From NCBI GenBank assembly GCA_044233795.1, contig JBIIJL010000004.1, forward strand, positions 1-53,338: a stretch of DNA of 53,338 nucleotides, given 5' to 3'. The notes beneath the pieces are model-generated. The model ran no database searches and was not told the DNA's origin. It was given only the letters and a program-made list of their open reading frames with translations. A program made the position numbers and the translations under genes. Positions 8,500 through 17,498 of the stretch are shown piece after piece. Source of the DNA: JBIIJL01 sp044233795. Lineage in GTDB: Bacteria > Pseudomonadota > Gammaproteobacteria > Legionellales > Legionellaceae. Positions within the stretch are counted from its first letter, which is position 1; every line of letters begins with the position of its first letter.

Positions 8500-9231
8500 A
8501 TGATGATGCTCAAAACAACGACAATTGAATATACCGAGGCAGGCATTGTTTTCCAAGCATTTGTAGCCTTCGAAAAATCACACACTGATCCAAAACCCTG
8601 CGTCATGATTGCTCATGACTGGTCTGGCCGTACTGATTCTTTTTGTGAAAAAGCAAAACAGTATGCAGCCCGCGGGTATGTTGGTTTTGCACTTGATATG
8701 TATGGTGATGCAAAAACAGGCAGCACCATTGCAGAAAAACAAGCTTTACTTTCCCCCATCATGGAAAACCGCGCCGTCGTCACAGAGCGAATGATCCGTG
8801 CATTTGATAGTGCAGCAGGCCTTCCAGAAGTTGATAATAACAAAATTGCAGCCATCGGTTACTGTTTTGGTGGACTATGTGTTCTTGATTTAGCCCGCGC
8901 TGGTGCCGATATAAAAGGTGTTGTTAGTATTCATGGTTTGCTCACCTCACCTGAACAGGTTCAATGTGAACATATACGCTCTAAAATTCTGGCTTTACAC
9001 GGCTATGATGATCCTATGGTACCACCCCAACAAGTCCAACAATTTGCCTCTGAAATGACCTTGAAAAAAGCGGATTGGCAAGTACATATGTATGGGCGCA
9101 CCCAACATGCTTTCACCAATCCAGAAGCTCATGATGTCAAACTGGGATTGGTATACAACGATCTTGCGTGTAGGCGCTCAACTCAAAGTGCCGATGCCTT
9201 TTTGGAAGAGATTTTCTCACCCCAAGGGTAG
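8500..9231 (+). CDS. Dienelactone hydrolase family protein
   Basis: This 243-residue alpha/beta hydrolase of the DLH family has a Cys-Asp-His triad: Cys122 in GYCFGG, Asp170 in HGYDDPMVP and His203 in RTQHAFTNP. The Cys nucleophile separates it from Ser hydrolases. The physiological substrate is unknown; close relatives are annotated as dienelactone or carboxymethylenebutenolidase-like hydrolases without proven roles. ATG 8503 and 8506 are alternative starts. The 3' end runs 49 bases into the convergent eno gene. Confidence 0.85.
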   Translation: MMMLKTTTIEYTEAGIVFQAFVAFEKSHTDPKPCVMIAHDWSGRTDSFCEKAKQYAARGYVGFALDMYGDAKTGSTIAEKQALLSPIMENRAVVTERMIRAFDSAAGLPEVDNNKIAAIGYCFGGLCVLDLARAGADIKGVVSIHGLLTSPEQVQCEHIRSKILALHGYDDPMVPPQQVQQFASEMTLKKADWQVHMYGRTQHAFTNPEAHDVKLGLVYNDLACRRSTQSADAFLEEIFSPQG

Positions 9232-10493
9232 TTAACAGCCGAAAACCCCGCATAGGGAAGATGAGCAATCTCGTGGATACGCAGTAACTGATTGTATTTT
9301 GCAACTCTATCCATACGGCATAGTGAACCCGTTTTGATCTGCCCACAACCACTTGCAACGGCTAAATCAGCAATAAAGGTATCTTCCGTTTCGCCAGAGC
9401 GATGCGATAAAACACAACGATAGCCATTTTTCTTTGCCAATTGCATGGCTTGCCTGGTTTCAGTTAGCGTACCAATTTGATTGGGCTTGATAAGAATTGC
9501 ATTGGCGATTTTATCTGAAATCCCACGAGCAAGGATGCTTGGATTTGTGACAAACAAATCATCTCCGACCAACTGTAAACGCTGACCCAGCGCCTTGGTT
9601 AATTGTTGCCAACCGGTCCAGTCGCCCTCATCCAAGCCATCTTCAATACTTATGATGGGATAATCGTCAACAAGTTTCGTATAATATTCAATTAATGCTG
9701 GGCTATTGAGCATTTTATTTTCTGAAGTCAAATGATAGCATCCATCTGTATATAGCTCAGACGCCGCCACATCGAGCGCAAACACAATATCTTGTCCGAG
9801 ACGAAACCCTGCACTTAGCACGGCCTCACTTAATATATCCAATGCCTGACGATTGGACCGAAGATTAGGTGCAAAGCCACCCTCATCGCCAACCGAGGTC
9901 TCTAAACCTGATTTAATCAGCACTTTTCGCAACACATGAAAAATTTCAGCCCCCATCTGAAGTGCCGTGGGAAAATCATGAGCACCAATGGGCATAATCA
10001 TAAATTCTTGAATATCAACATTATTATCAGCATGTGCACCACCATTGAGAACATTCATCATTGGGACTGGCATCACCATAGGTTCATCTTGATTGAGTGC
10101 CGAAAATAGCGACTCTCCATTTGCAATTGCAACGGCCCTAGCCGCAGCCAAAGAGACTGCTAGAATTGCATTCGCGCCTAAGCGTGATTTATTTTCAGTA
10201 CCATCTAATGCACATAATTGAACATCTAAATGTGCTTGTGTTTCAATTGTAAAACCAGTGAGCACCTTTTGCATTTCATCGTTGATGTTATTTACTGCTA
10301 TCTGTACCCCTCGCCCTGCATAGCGGGCCTTATCATTGTCGCGCAACTCATACGCCTCATAGCGACCCGTTGAAGCACCCGAAGGCACACTTGCTCGTCC
10401 TATCACCCCGTTCTCTAAAATAACATCCGCTTCTACTGTCGGATTACCGCGGGAATCTAATATTTCACGCCCCTTCAAACTTGCAATGCGCAT
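9183..10493 (-). CDS. eno: Enolase
   Basis: This 436-residue glycolytic enolase converts 2-phosphoglycerate to phosphoenolpyruvate. Landmarks are GREILDSRGNPTVEADV, SGASTGRYEA, VGDEGGFAPNL, the metal-binding DGLDEGDWTG and GDDLFVTN segments, the catalytic-lysine region LIKPNQIGTLTE, and LSHRSGETEDTFIADLAV. AAGGA lies 7 bases before the ATG. The last 49 bases overlap the 3' end of the convergent hydrolase gene, so the C-terminal tail (KISSKKASAL) is encoded antisense to another protein. Confidence 0.97.
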   Translation of the reverse strand: MRIASLKGREILDSRGNPTVEADVILENGVIGRASVPSGASTGRYEAYELRDNDKARYAGRGVQIAVNNINDEMQKVLTGFTIETQAHLDVQLCALDGTENKSRLGANAILAVSLAAARAVAIANGESLFSALNQDEPMVMPVPMMNVLNGGAHADNNVDIQEFMIMPIGAHDFPTALQMGAEIFHVLRKVLIKSGLETSVGDEGGFAPNLRSNRQALDILSEAVLSAGFRLGQDIVFALDVAASELYTDGCYHLTSENKMLNSPALIEYYTKLVDDYPIISIEDGLDEGDWTGWQQLTKALGQRLQLVGDDLFVTNPSILARGISDKIANAILIKPNQIGTLTETRQAMQLAKKNGYRCVLSHRSGETEDTFIADLAVASGCGQIKTGSLCRMDRVAKYNQLLRIHEIAHLPYAGFSAVNYPWGEKISSKKASAL

Positions 10494-10531
10494 GCCTATT
10501 CCTTAAATCTCTTCATTTTGACTGGACGACA

Positions 10532-10560
10532 AGTATATACAATTGTTCCGTTAGGGTGAA
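10532..10560 (-). promoter_or_regulatory. Candidate sigma70 promoter for eno
   Basis: Read on the minus strand, TTCACC (10560-10555), 17 bases and TATACT (10537-10532) lie 39 bases before the eno start. A TATAAT at 10568-10573 on the plus strand could serve the divergent DUF47 gene, so the two promoters would be back to back. Confidence 0.5.
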
Positions 10561-10605
10561 ATTGGAGTATAATTTCCTATCGAGTTCTTTTGAAGGCAGC
10601 TTCTG

Positions 10606-11277
10606 ATGGGTAGAATATTTAATATGTTTGGGCCATCTCCAATCAGGCCACTGGAGCAGCACATGCACAAAACCTATCTATGTGCCAAGCAACTTCTACC
10701 TTTTTTTGAAGCAGTTCTTGCACAGGACTGGCCAACAGCAGCAGGAATCCAAGAGAAAATTGTCTCTATGGAGAAGGAAGCCGATCTCATCAAACGCGAC
10801 CTGCGTCTGCACTTACCCACAGGGCTCTTTCTTCCTGTTGCACGCACGGACTGTCTCGAATTACTCAGTGCTCAAGATAAAATCGCCAATAAGGCAGAGG
10901 ATATTGCAGGCCTTATCATTAGTCGACAAATGATCATTCCTGACGCACTATCTAGGCTTTTTTTACCGTTCCTGCGTCGCTGCCTTGATGCGGCAAAACA
11001 AGCTTGCAAAGCGATTAACGAGCTTGACGATCTGTTAGAAAGTGGTTTTCGCGGGAATGAAGTTAAAATTGTCGAAGATATGATCGTAACCTTAGACGAA
11101 ATCGAGCATGATAGTGATGAAAAACTTAACGAAATTAGACACCGTATCTTTGAGTTGGAAAGGGACTTACCAGCCATCGAGATTGTCTTTCTCTATAAAC
11201 TTGTCCAATGGGTCGGTGATTTAGCCGACCACGCCCAAACCGTGGGCGGACGACTCCAAATTCTCATTGCGCGGTAA
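10606..11277 (+). CDS. DUF47 / PhoU-like phosphate transport accessory protein
   Basis: This 223-residue, all-helical cytoplasmic protein is of the TIGR00153/DUF47 family. Features include FGPSPIRPLEQHMHKTY and the metal-coordinating EADLIKRDLR and DEIEHDSDEKLNEIR helices, as in PhoU folds. It lies directly before, and nearly overlapping, a Pit phosphate permease gene. This is a common pairing in which the DUF47 protein is thought to regulate the transporter. Confidence 0.9.
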   Translation: MGRIFNMFGPSPIRPLEQHMHKTYLCAKQLLPFFEAVLAQDWPTAAGIQEKIVSMEKEADLIKRDLRLHLPTGLFLPVARTDCLELLSAQDKIANKAEDIAGLIISRQMIIPDALSRLFLPFLRRCLDAAKQACKAINELDDLLESGFRGNEVKIVEDMIVTLDEIEHDSDEKLNEIRHRIFELERDLPAIEIVFLYKLVQWVGDLADHAQTVGGRLQILIAR

Positions 11278-11284
11278 ATATATT

Positions 11285-12538
11285 ATGGAATATTCTCAAG
11301 TTTACCTTATTATCGCAATTACCCTCTGCTTCCTTATGACATGGGGGGTTGGTGCTAATGATCTTGCCAATGTGATGAGCACCACTATGGGCTCTAAGGC
11401 CGTGAGTGTCAAACAGGCCATGTTGATTGCTGTAATTTTTGAATTTGCAGGCGCCTTTCTTGGCGGTACTGGCGTCACCGAAACCATGCGCGATGGGATT
11501 ATTAATACCTCACAATTATCCCAACAACCCTTGGTTCTCATTGAAGGGATGCTTGGCGTGCTTCTTGCATGCACAATATGGATGAATTTAGCCAGCTATT
11601 TCGGTCTACCCGTATCCATCACCAATGCGCTGGTAGGTTCAATGGTTGGTTTTGGTAGTATGGTTTTAGGTGCTGATACTGTCCACTGGAATCAGGTCTA
11701 CCATATCGCCATTGGTTGGGTTACATCACCTCTCATTGCGGGCGTTACCGCTTATTTCTTATTTTTCACCATCCAACAAGCTATTTTTGTACAAAACAAT
11801 CCACTTGAGAAAGCCAAGCTTTATATGCCAATTTACCTATTCATGATTGGATCCATGCTTTCTTTTATCACCGTCTTCAAGGGTTTAACACATTTTAACA
11901 TTCATCTAAATTTTAAACAAAATCTGGCTGTTACTTTAGCCACCAGCATCACTATTACAATCATTGGGATGATCTTTATTCGCCGCATCGCCGAGCCCTC
12001 CAACATGAAGCGGCGCGAACTATTTTTGCAAGTTGAGAAGTATTTTGCCGTGCTAATGGCGATGACCGCATGTGCAATGGTTTTTGCCCATGGCTCAAAC
12101 GATGTTGGTTTAGCTGTTGGTCCCTTAAGTATTATCTATAGTTTAGTGGCTCATCCTCACCAAACGTTCGGCGCGCTAGATTATCCTGCATGGATCATTC
12201 TTTTAGGCTGTTTTGGTGTTGTCAGCGGGTTGCTTATTTATGGAAGGAAAGTCATTGAAACCGTCGGTAGTTCGATTACAGCCTTAACACCTAGCCGTGC
12301 ATTTGCAGCTACCTTGGCCGCAGCAACTACAGTGGTTGTAGCGACAAGTATCGGCATACCAGTATCAGCAACACAAACTTTGGTAGGCGCAGTTCTTGGT
12401 GTAGGACTTGCTCGCGGTATCGGTGCTTTAAATCTAATTGTGATCCGAAATATCTTTACATCGTGGATTTTAACTTTACCAGCAGCGTCCCTTCTAACGA
12501 TTTTAGCCTACATAAGCCTGCATGCTCTAATTGGCTAG
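11285..12538 (+). CDS. pit: Low-affinity inorganic phosphate transporter, Pit family
   Basis: This integral membrane protein of about 417 residues has the two inverted Pit repeats: GANDLANVMSTTMGSKAVS near the N-terminus and HGSNDVGLAVGPLS in the second half. About ten hydrophobic helices are visible. It should be a symporter for phosphate or metal-phosphate. ATG 11285 is taken as start because it gives the usual short N-terminus; TTG 11267, overlapping the previous gene, is in frame too. Neither has a strong Shine-Dalgarno sequence, suggesting coupling to the DUF47 gene. Confidence 0.93.
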   Translation: MEYSQVYLIIAITLCFLMTWGVGANDLANVMSTTMGSKAVSVKQAMLIAVIFEFAGAFLGGTGVTETMRDGIINTSQLSQQPLVLIEGMLGVLLACTIWMNLASYFGLPVSITNALVGSMVGFGSMVLGADTVHWNQVYHIAIGWVTSPLIAGVTAYFLFFTIQQAIFVQNNPLEKAKLYMPIYLFMIGSMLSFITVFKGLTHFNIHLNFKQNLAVTLATSITITIIGMIFIRRIAEPSNMKRRELFLQVEKYFAVLMAMTACAMVFAHGSNDVGLAVGPLSIIYSLVAHPHQTFGALDYPAWIILLGCFGVVSGLLIYGRKVIETVGSSITALTPSRAFAATLAAATTVVVATSIGIPVSATQTLVGAVLGVGLARGIGALNLIVIRNIFTSWILTLPAASLLTILAYISLHALIG

Positions 12539-12554
12539 ATCACGTACCAGGTCT

Positions 12555-12575
12555 TAGTGGAGCCCAACTCCACTA
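12555..12575. terminator. Hairpin between convergent pit and a small gene
   Basis: TAGTGGAG, five bases and CTCCACTA form a perfect 8-bp stem. There is no clear T-run on either side, so an intrinsic terminator is only a possibility. The right arm contains the stop codon of the small leftward gene. Confidence 0.4.
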
Positions 12576-12758
12576 GAATCCTTCCCAGTCAATTGTTTCT
12601 TCTTGAGGCCTAACCACTGAATCCCTGAACTCTGCAATGCGCCGATGCTTTTCGATCTCTTTTAATTGTGAAGGAGTTTTTTCGTGGTCTCTGTCAAACT
12701 CAAATAAAAATCGATCGTAAGTACTTACGAATGCTTTATCAATATCAAGTTTATTCAT
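12573..12758 (-). CDS. Small conserved-looking protein of unknown function
   Basis: This is a leftward gene of about 61 residues, charged and soluble. From ATG 12758 the translation starts MNKLDIDKAFVSTYDRFLFE and continues with HEKTPSQLKEIEKHRRIAEF. The pattern DIDK...FDxxHxxTxSQxxEIxKxxRI resembles short proteins that recur in Legionellales, but I cannot name a function. A 9-residue extension to ATG 12785 is possible. It is convergent with pit and 109 bases upstream of the divergent deaminase gene. Confidence 0.6.
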   Translation of the reverse strand: MNKLDIDKAFVSTYDRFLFEFDRDHEKTPSQLKEIEKHRRIAEFRDSVVRPQEETIDWEGF

Positions 12759-12867
12759 AGTGATACTCTGGTAATAGATTCTCATTAATCTGGCAATTCT
12801 AACGGTTTTTCATTAAAGTTACCACCGAACACACTCGGCACATAATAAAAACCAAGAGAGAATCAAC

Positions 12868-13845
12868 ATGTCTATCAAAAAAGCGGAGTTACATGTCCAT
12901 CTTGAAGGCTCCATCTCACCACAGATGGCACTAAAGCTGGCAAAAAGAAATAATCTATCCCTCCCAGAGGGCTTTATTGCACAAGATGGTGATAGTTATG
13001 TATTCCGTGATTTTCTTCATTTTCTAAAAGCTTATGACACGCTCGCAGCACTCATTAAAACACCTCAAGATTATTATGATATCACCTTCGATTATTTGCG
13101 CATCAATGCCTTAGAAAGCACATTATATGTTGAAATGTCTTATTCCCCGGACCATGCAGAGCAATCAACTGGCATTCCCTCCATTGAGCATCTTCGTGCC
13201 ATTCAGCAAGCTATAGACGACGCTTACGATCAATACGGCATTATTGGTCGAATCATCATTATTGCTGTGCGACACTTTGGTGCCAACGCTGTCACTCGAG
13301 TTGCCAAACAGGTATGTAAAAGCACGGTACCTTGTGTTACAGGCTTTGGTTTGGGTGGTGACGAAGCTAACTTCCCACCTAAATTATTCAAAACAGCCTA
13401 TCAAATTGCTCACAAAGACGCAGGGTTGTTTTGTACCGTCCATGCAGGTGAATTTGCACCTGCCAGCAGCATGCTTGAAGCCATTGAACATTTACCTATT
13501 CAACGCATAGGACACGGCGTTCAAGCCATTCATTCCCCTGAAACTTTAGCTTTGCTTAAAGAGCGCCAAATAGCCCTTGAAGTCTGCCCAACAAGCAACA
13601 TCAAACTCGGTCTTTTCAGCAACATGGACAGCCATCCTTTTCCAAAACTTATGAAAGCAGGGATTATCTTAAGCCTTAATTCCGATGATCCGCCCTTCTT
13701 TGGCACCAATTTGGCACAAGAGTATGCCCTAACACAAGATGCGTATCACTACTCAGATGAGGAGATGTCGGCCATCACGTCGATGGCTATTGAGAGTGCC
13801 TTTGTTGATGAGGAAACAAAAAACGCGCTACGCGCCAGAATGTAA
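12868..13845 (+). CDS. Adenosine/adenine deaminase family protein
   Basis: This 325-residue amidohydrolase is of the adenosine deaminase family. Zn-binding His9 and His11 are in ELHVHLEGS, followed by GFGLGGDE, VHAGE, RIGHGVQ and EVCPTSNIKLG. The metal-binding and catalytic pair Asp273-Asp274 is in LNSDDPPFFGT. The enzyme should hydrolyse adenosine to inosine or adenine to hypoxanthine. The SDDPPFFG ending recalls the adenine-deaminase branch (SDDPAYFG), so the exact substrate is open. It is a single-gene unit with its own terminator. Confidence 0.88.
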   Translation: MSIKKAELHVHLEGSISPQMALKLAKRNNLSLPEGFIAQDGDSYVFRDFLHFLKAYDTLAALIKTPQDYYDITFDYLRINALESTLYVEMSYSPDHAEQSTGIPSIEHLRAIQQAIDDAYDQYGIIGRIIIIAVRHFGANAVTRVAKQVCKSTVPCVTGFGLGGDEANFPPKLFKTAYQIAHKDAGLFCTVHAGEFAPASSMLEAIEHLPIQRIGHGVQAIHSPETLALLKERQIALEVCPTSNIKLGLFSNMDSHPFPKLMKAGIILSLNSDDPPFFGTNLAQEYALTQDAYHYSDEEMSAITSMAIESAFVDEETKNALRARM

Positions 13846-13854
13846 AACGACTGA

Positions 13855-13891
13855 GGGCCAAGGTTCACACTCCTTGGCCCAATTAGTTTTT
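13855..13891. terminator. Intrinsic terminator between add-like gene and rpoH
   Basis: GGGCCAAGG (13855-13863), an 8-base loop and CCTTGGCCC (13872-13880) form a perfect 9-bp GC-rich stem. AATTAGTTTTT follows. It lies between the stops of two convergent genes and probably serves the plus-strand gene; the stem could act in both directions. Confidence 0.85.
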
Positions 13892-13893
13892 GA

Positions 13894-14754
13894 TTAATCT
13901 ACATCTTCCATATACATACGTAATTTCTTCATTGCATTTTTTTCTAACTGACGTACCCGCTCAGCTGACACCCCATATTTCTCTGCCAAGGCATGTAAGG
14001 TCACGGCTTTATCATCAACCAACCAGCGATGCTGCAAAATATCTTGGCTACGCTCATCTAAACGAGCCAGGGCTAAATGAAGCTTTTCCCGCTGTTGCAA
14101 GCCACCATCTTCCTGCTCACAAAGCTTGGCGGGATCACTATTTTCATCAAATAAGTAGCGCGCTGGAACAACCCTCGTAGCCTGTTCATCATCGTCTGCA
14201 TCGGTTGCATCAAAAGATGAATCCATGGCATTTAGTCTCAACTCCATATTCAGCACTTCTTCACGGCTGACGCCCAAATCCTGCGCTACTGCATCAACTT
14301 CCTCATGAGTGAGCCAGCCTAGGCGCTTTTTCATCTGGCGCATGTTAAAAAACAACTTACGCTGAGCTTTTGTGGTTGCCACCTTCACAATCCGCCAATT
14401 ATGTAGAACAAATTCGTGAATTTCAGCTTTTATCCAATGCACAGCAAAAGACACCAAGCGCACACCCATTGTTGGGTCAAAACGCTTCACAGCCTTCATT
14501 AAACCAACGTTACCTTCTTGAATAAGATCATTTAACGGCAGACCATAACCCAAATAACCTCGCGCAACGCGAACAACATACCGCAAATGAGCAAGCACCA
14601 AACGCCGCGCACCTTCAAGATCACCATCCGCCTGAAAGCGCGTAGCACATTCTAGCTCCTCTTCAGCGGTAAGCATGGGAATTTGATTAACGCGATAAAT
14701 ATAGGCATCAAGACTGCCTATCGGTACACTCATAGATTGTAAATCAAATTTCAT
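13894..14754 (-). CDS. rpoH: RNA polymerase sigma-32 factor RpoH
   Basis: This 286-residue heat-shock sigma factor has region 1.2/2 (NQIPMLTAEEELECATRF), the region 2 core (YGLPLNDLIQEGNVGLMKAV), the RpoH box QRKLFFNMR, and the region 4 helix-turn-helix (LHALAEKYGVSAERVRQLE). It lies directly downstream of ftsYEX, the standard gammaproteobacterial order. A good extended -10 just upstream gives a leader of only about 30 bases. Confidence 0.97.
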   Translation of the reverse strand: MKFDLQSMSVPIGSLDAYIYRVNQIPMLTAEEELECATRFQADGDLEGARRLVLAHLRYVVRVARGYLGYGLPLNDLIQEGNVGLMKAVKRFDPTMGVRLVSFAVHWIKAEIHEFVLHNWRIVKVATTKAQRKLFFNMRQMKKRLGWLTHEEVDAVAQDLGVSREEVLNMELRLNAMDSSFDATDADDDEQATRVVPARYLFDENSDPAKLCEQEDGGLQQREKLHLALARLDERSQDILQHRWLVDDKAVTLHALAEKYGVSAERVRQLEKNAMKKLRMYMEDVD

Positions 14755-14789
14755 ACGACATTCCTCTGATAACCAAACCAGACTGGGGC

Positions 14790-14818
14790 ATTATACCACA
14801 TTTTTAAATGCTTGTTGA
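14790..14818 (-). promoter_or_regulatory. Candidate sigma70 promoter for rpoH
   Basis: On the minus strand, TCAACA (14818-14813), a 17-base spacer ending TGTGG, and TATAAT (14795-14790) lie 36 bases before the rpoH ATG, between ftsX and rpoH. The TATAAT is perfect; the -35 matches at four of six positions. Confidence 0.6.
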
Positions 14819-14847
14819 GTGGCAAAAATTTGCCCCTGCCTTCTATC

Positions 14848-15771
14848 TCACGCCTCAACCGTTGCCAATTGCCCCTTGAGAGAGAATGCTGCTCCTAGCA
14901 AACCTAGAAAAATAGAAAAAAGGATCAATAAAATTGCTTCTATCAGCGAAAACCCTTGAAGGGAAAAGTCCATTTGATAAGCTTCGGTAACTTCATTTAG
15001 AGCATGCGATAAACCCAAAAGAAAGACTCCAAGCAAAAACAACGCTGTAAGCGCTCCTACAAAACCATAAACCATGCCTGAGTACAAAAAAGGTCTAGCA
15101 ATATAGGCATTTTTAGCACCAATTAATTTCAGCACTTTGATTTCCTCGTGCCTAGTATGAAAATTCAAGCGCAATGTGTTGCTCACGATAAAGATCACAG
15201 CAAAGCCCAAGAGAAACACCAAGCCATGAAACAATCGAGAAAGGAACACCAAGATAGCTTTAAGCTTCTGAACCCAGTCAAGATCAAATTTAACAAGATC
15301 AACACCAGGATAGGCCTTCAAGATAAGATACAACGCTTCAAGTTTTTCACTTTGCTCCAAAGAAGCCTTGGGTGTAACTTCAATCACTGCCGGCAACGGG
15401 TTTGAAGGCAAGTAGCGAATAATTTCCTCCATACCTGTCTGCTGACGCAACTCAAGTAGCCCCTGTTGCGCGGTAATGAGCAGAGCCTTACTGACTCCTT
15501 CAGTCTCACGAATTTTTAAAAGCAGGTCGTTTTCCTCCGCAGGACTCAGCGGAATCTTCAGATAGAGCGAAATATGCCCTCCACGGTCCCAAGTTGATGT
15601 CAGTAGCTTGAGATTATCCATTGCAACCCATAGCAGTGCCGGAAGCATGAGGGTGATCGCTATCACCAATATAGTCAGTCCATTTGCCCAAGGCCTTTTA
15701 CATAGCGTATTGAAGCTTTGACATAATGCCTGTAGATGAAATGTACCTATAGACTTAAGATAACTTAGCAT
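14848..15771 (-). CDS. ftsX: Cell division protein FtsX
   Basis: This 307-residue ABC-type permease-like divisome protein has a short cytoplasmic N-terminus and a first helix (GLTILVIAITLMLPALLWVA). A periplasmic domain with HISLYLKIPLSP follows, then three C-terminal helices including VFLLGFAVIFIVSNTLRLNF. The motif ETRHEEIKVLKLIGA-type (here HTRHEEIKVLKLIGAKNAYI) is diagnostic. FtsEX controls septal amidase activation. It overlaps ftsE by 7 bases. Confidence 0.94.
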   Translation of the reverse strand: MLSYLKSIGTFHLQALCQSFNTLCKRPWANGLTILVIAITLMLPALLWVAMDNLKLLTSTWDRGGHISLYLKIPLSPAEENDLLLKIRETEGVSKALLITAQQGLLELRQQTGMEEIIRYLPSNPLPAVIEVTPKASLEQSEKLEALYLILKAYPGVDLVKFDLDWVQKLKAILVFLSRLFHGLVFLLGFAVIFIVSNTLRLNFHTRHEEIKVLKLIGAKNAYIARPFLYSGMVYGFVGALTALFLLGVFLLGLSHALNEVTEAYQMDFSLQGFSLIEAILLILFSIFLGLLGAAFSLKGQLATVEA

Positions 15772-16415
15772 AACCGCCCACCCTTGAGCATCACAATTCG
15801 ATGCCGCATACCCGCAATCAATGCAAGATCATGCGTTGCAACGATAACAGAAACACCCGCTTGATTAAATTGGGCGAAAAGTTTCATCACATCTGCAGAC
15901 ATTGAAGGGTCGAGGTTACCTGTCGGCTCATCGGCAAGTAACAATGCTGGTTTATGAACCACAGCACGTGCAATACCAACACGCTGTTGCTCGCCTTGAG
16001 ACAAATGCATCGGGCATAATTTTTGTTTAGAAAGAAGTCCTACCATATCAAGAACAGTACTTACCCTTTTTTGAATTACGTGTGGGAGAAGGCCTTGAAT
16101 ATGCAGCGGCAACGCAACATTGTCGAATACACTTCGATCATTTAAAAGGGTGGGAGACTGAAAAGTAATACCTAAGCCGCTGCGAAAAGCCGGAATATCA
16201 CCCTTTTTTAATTGTTTTAGACTCACTCCATTGACTTCAATCTCCCCGGAAGTAGGCGCTTCTAATCCTGCCACCAATTTCAAAAGCGTACTTTTACCAG
16301 CGCCAGAATGACCCGTGAGAAAAACCATTTCCCCTTTTTGAACAGCAAAATCAACCTGGGCTAAAGCTTCAAAACCACCTGGGTAGCGCTTGGTCACTTC
16401 TTTAAACGTTATCAT
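15765..16415 (-). CDS. ftsE: Cell division ATP-binding protein FtsE
   Basis: This ABC ATPase partner of FtsX has Walker A GHSGAGKST, Walker B LLADEPTGNLD and the FtsE-type start MITFKEVTKRYPGG. The ABC signature reads LSQGEQQR instead of the usual LSGGEQQR. The start is placed at ATG 16415 (or 16418), which overlaps the end of ftsY and gives about 216 residues, the family size. A longer open frame to 16481 reads inside ftsY and is not believed. Confidence 0.93.
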   Translation of the reverse strand: MITFKEVTKRYPGGFEALAQVDFAVQKGEMVFLTGHSGAGKSTLLKLVAGLEAPTSGEIEVNGVSLKQLKKGDIPAFRSGLGITFQSPTLLNDRSVFDNVALPLHIQGLLPHVIQKRVSTVLDMVGLLSKQKLCPMHLSQGEQQRVGIARAVVHKPALLLADEPTGNLDPSMSADVMKLFAQFNQAGVSVIVATHDLALIAGMRHRIVMLKGGRLC

Positions 16416-17427
16416 CATTGAATATCGCTTCAACAAATTGAGTTGCATTAAAGGGTTGTAAGTCGTCAATGCCTTCACCAAGCCCTAGAAATCTAAACGG
16501 TAACTTTAGCTCCTTAGCAATAGCGAATAAGATACCGCCTTTGGCCGTTCCATCAAGTTTAGTCATAGTGACGGCCGTCAAACCAATAGCAGCATGAAAT
16601 TGGCGCGCTTGATTTAACGCGTTTTGTCCAGTACTCGCATCCAAAATTAGCATAGTTTCGTGAGGTGCTTCCAGGTCGCATTTTTGCATCACGCGCTTTA
16701 CTTTTTTTAGTTCTTCCATCAAGTTATTCTGGGTATGAAGCCGACCTGCAGTATCAGCGATCAAAACATCAATCCCACGTGCTTTAGCGGCACTTAACGC
16801 ATCAAAAATTACCGAAGCGCTATCAGCGCCAGTGTGTTGTGCAATCACTGGAATCTGATTTCGTTCACCCCAAATTTGCAATTGCTCAACAGCTGCAGCA
16901 CGAAACGTATCCCCTGCGGCCAACATCACACTTTTCCCGTGCTGTTGAAACTGCTTCGCAAGCTTCCCAATCGTTGTCGTTTTTCCCGCCCCGTTAACAC
17001 CTACCATCAGAATCACTAACGGTTTTTTCGTCGAAGAAAACAAGGGTGGTTCCTCTTTATTTTGCAAGAGTTCCGTCAGTTTAAATTTCAACCGCGCCAA
17101 CACAGCTTCGCCGTCAGTCAACTGATGTCTTGCCAAGCCTTCACTTAATTCGTGCAAAATAGCTTGGGTAGTATCAATACCGACATCAGCACCCAAAAGC
17201 AAGGTTTCCAACTCTTCTAGGAGCTCGTTATCAATATATTTTTTGCCCAACAACAACTGGCCAATACTTTCGCCCAATTGGTGCCGCGTTTTACTGAGCC
17301 CTTGACGAAACCGTTTGACGAGTCCTGGCTTTGAAGGAGGGTCAACAAGAATCTCATTCGCTAGCGCATCAATTGAACTTTCATCGGTGCCGGTGGTCTC
17401 TTGTTCACGCTTAAACCATTTAATCAT
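16402..17427 (-). CDS. ftsY: Signal recognition particle receptor FtsY
   Basis: This SRP-receptor GTPase of about 341 residues has an N-terminal four-helix segment and an NG domain with G1 GVNGAGKTTT, DTFRAAAVEQL, DTAGR and TKLDGTAKGG. The long acidic A domain of E. coli FtsY is absent; only about 35 residues precede the N domain. ATG 17427 is chosen because AGGA sits 8 bases upstream; TTG 17433 is in frame. It is first gene of the ftsY-ftsE-ftsX unit and diverges from the M16 peptidase genes. Confidence 0.95.
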   Translation of the reverse strand: MIKWFKREQETTGTDESSIDALANEILVDPPSKPGLVKRFRQGLSKTRHQLGESIGQLLLGKKYIDNELLEELETLLLGADVGIDTTQAILHELSEGLARHQLTDGEAVLARLKFKLTELLQNKEEPPLFSSTKKPLVILMVGVNGAGKTTTIGKLAKQFQQHGKSVMLAAGDTFRAAAVEQLQIWGERNQIPVIAQHTGADSASVIFDALSAAKARGIDVLIADTAGRLHTQNNLMEELKKVKRVMQKCDLEAPHETMLILDASTGQNALNQARQFHAAIGLTAVTMTKLDGTAKGGILFAIAKELKLPFRFLGLGEGIDDLQPFNATQFVEAIFNDDNV

Positions 17428-17498
17428 TTCCAAAATCCTAACATATACAAAGCACGTGAAATATGAAATTCTATCATCTTTTTCTCTCTGGAGGTGCC

